From NCBI GenBank assembly GCA_904397185.1, contig CAJFOL010000041.1, forward strand, positions 1 to 13,783: a DNA stretch of 13,783 nt. Direction: 5' to 3'. The notes below the pieces were generated by a model. The model had not been told where the DNA came from and ran no database searches. It saw nothing but the letters and a program-made list of their open reading frames with translations. Shown here piece by piece: positions 13,753-13,783 of this stretch; the first letter of the stretch is position 1, and the number at the start of each line of letters is the position of its first letter. This stretch comes from an uncultured Clostridia bacterium (GTDB taxonomy: Bacteria > Bacillota > Clostridia > Christensenellales > UBA1242). The translations under genes were made by a program, and so were the position numbers.

Positions 13753-13783
13753 GTGCCAGTTTTATACTAGTTTATGTTAGTCA

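Overview
The window is strongly AT-rich, uses the standard genetic code (TGG for Trp, TGA as stop) and has strong AGGAGG-type ribosome sites, TTGACA/TATAAT-like promoters and short hairpin terminators. Together with a BspA-like, InlB-repeat lipoprotein this points to a low-GC Bacillota-type bacterium, probably a host- or gut-associated anaerobe. I cannot name a genus. No rRNA, tRNA or CRISPR array is visible.

Left half (264-5940): a divergent, self-contained NAD salvage locus. Leftward runs nadE, nrtR (ADP-ribose-responsive repressor with a dead Nudix domain) and a type I phosphoribosyltransferase. Rightward runs a nicotinamidase-Nudix fusion, a NadR/NadM-type mononucleotide adenylyltransferase and pncB. 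These encode nicotinamide -> nicotinate -> NaMN -> NaAD -> NAD, plus a probable ADP-ribose hydrolase that could remove the signal NrtR is expected to sense. The 160-bp divergent region has two near-consensus promoters that mirror each other: each reads GTTGACAA, 14 bases, then GTTATTATCATA, with operator-like dyads over both -10 boxes.

Middle (6071-8810): a bidirectional terminator, a complete tryptophanyl-tRNA synthetase gene (leftward, short leader, no T-box), then a decayed oxidoreductase locus. That locus holds the 3' end of a flavodoxin/NADPH-FMN-reductase-like gene, the C-terminal third of an aldo/keto reductase gene, and a LysR regulator gene lacking its DNA-binding helix. The last two are fused 5' end to 5' end, as if one deletion removed a divergent promoter and both gene starts.

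Right half (8880-13783): a BspA-like leucine-rich-repeat lipoprotein gene (leftward), an FkbM-family methyltransferase gene (rightward), a small P-loop kinase-like gene (leftward), and an intact aldo/keto reductase gene (rightward). A hairpin terminator follows the intact aldo/keto reductase gene, and a clearly related hairpin follows the broken one. The last 220 bases hold a weak transposase-like tail, two hairpins and a 12-bp tandem repeat, suggesting the edge of a mobile element.
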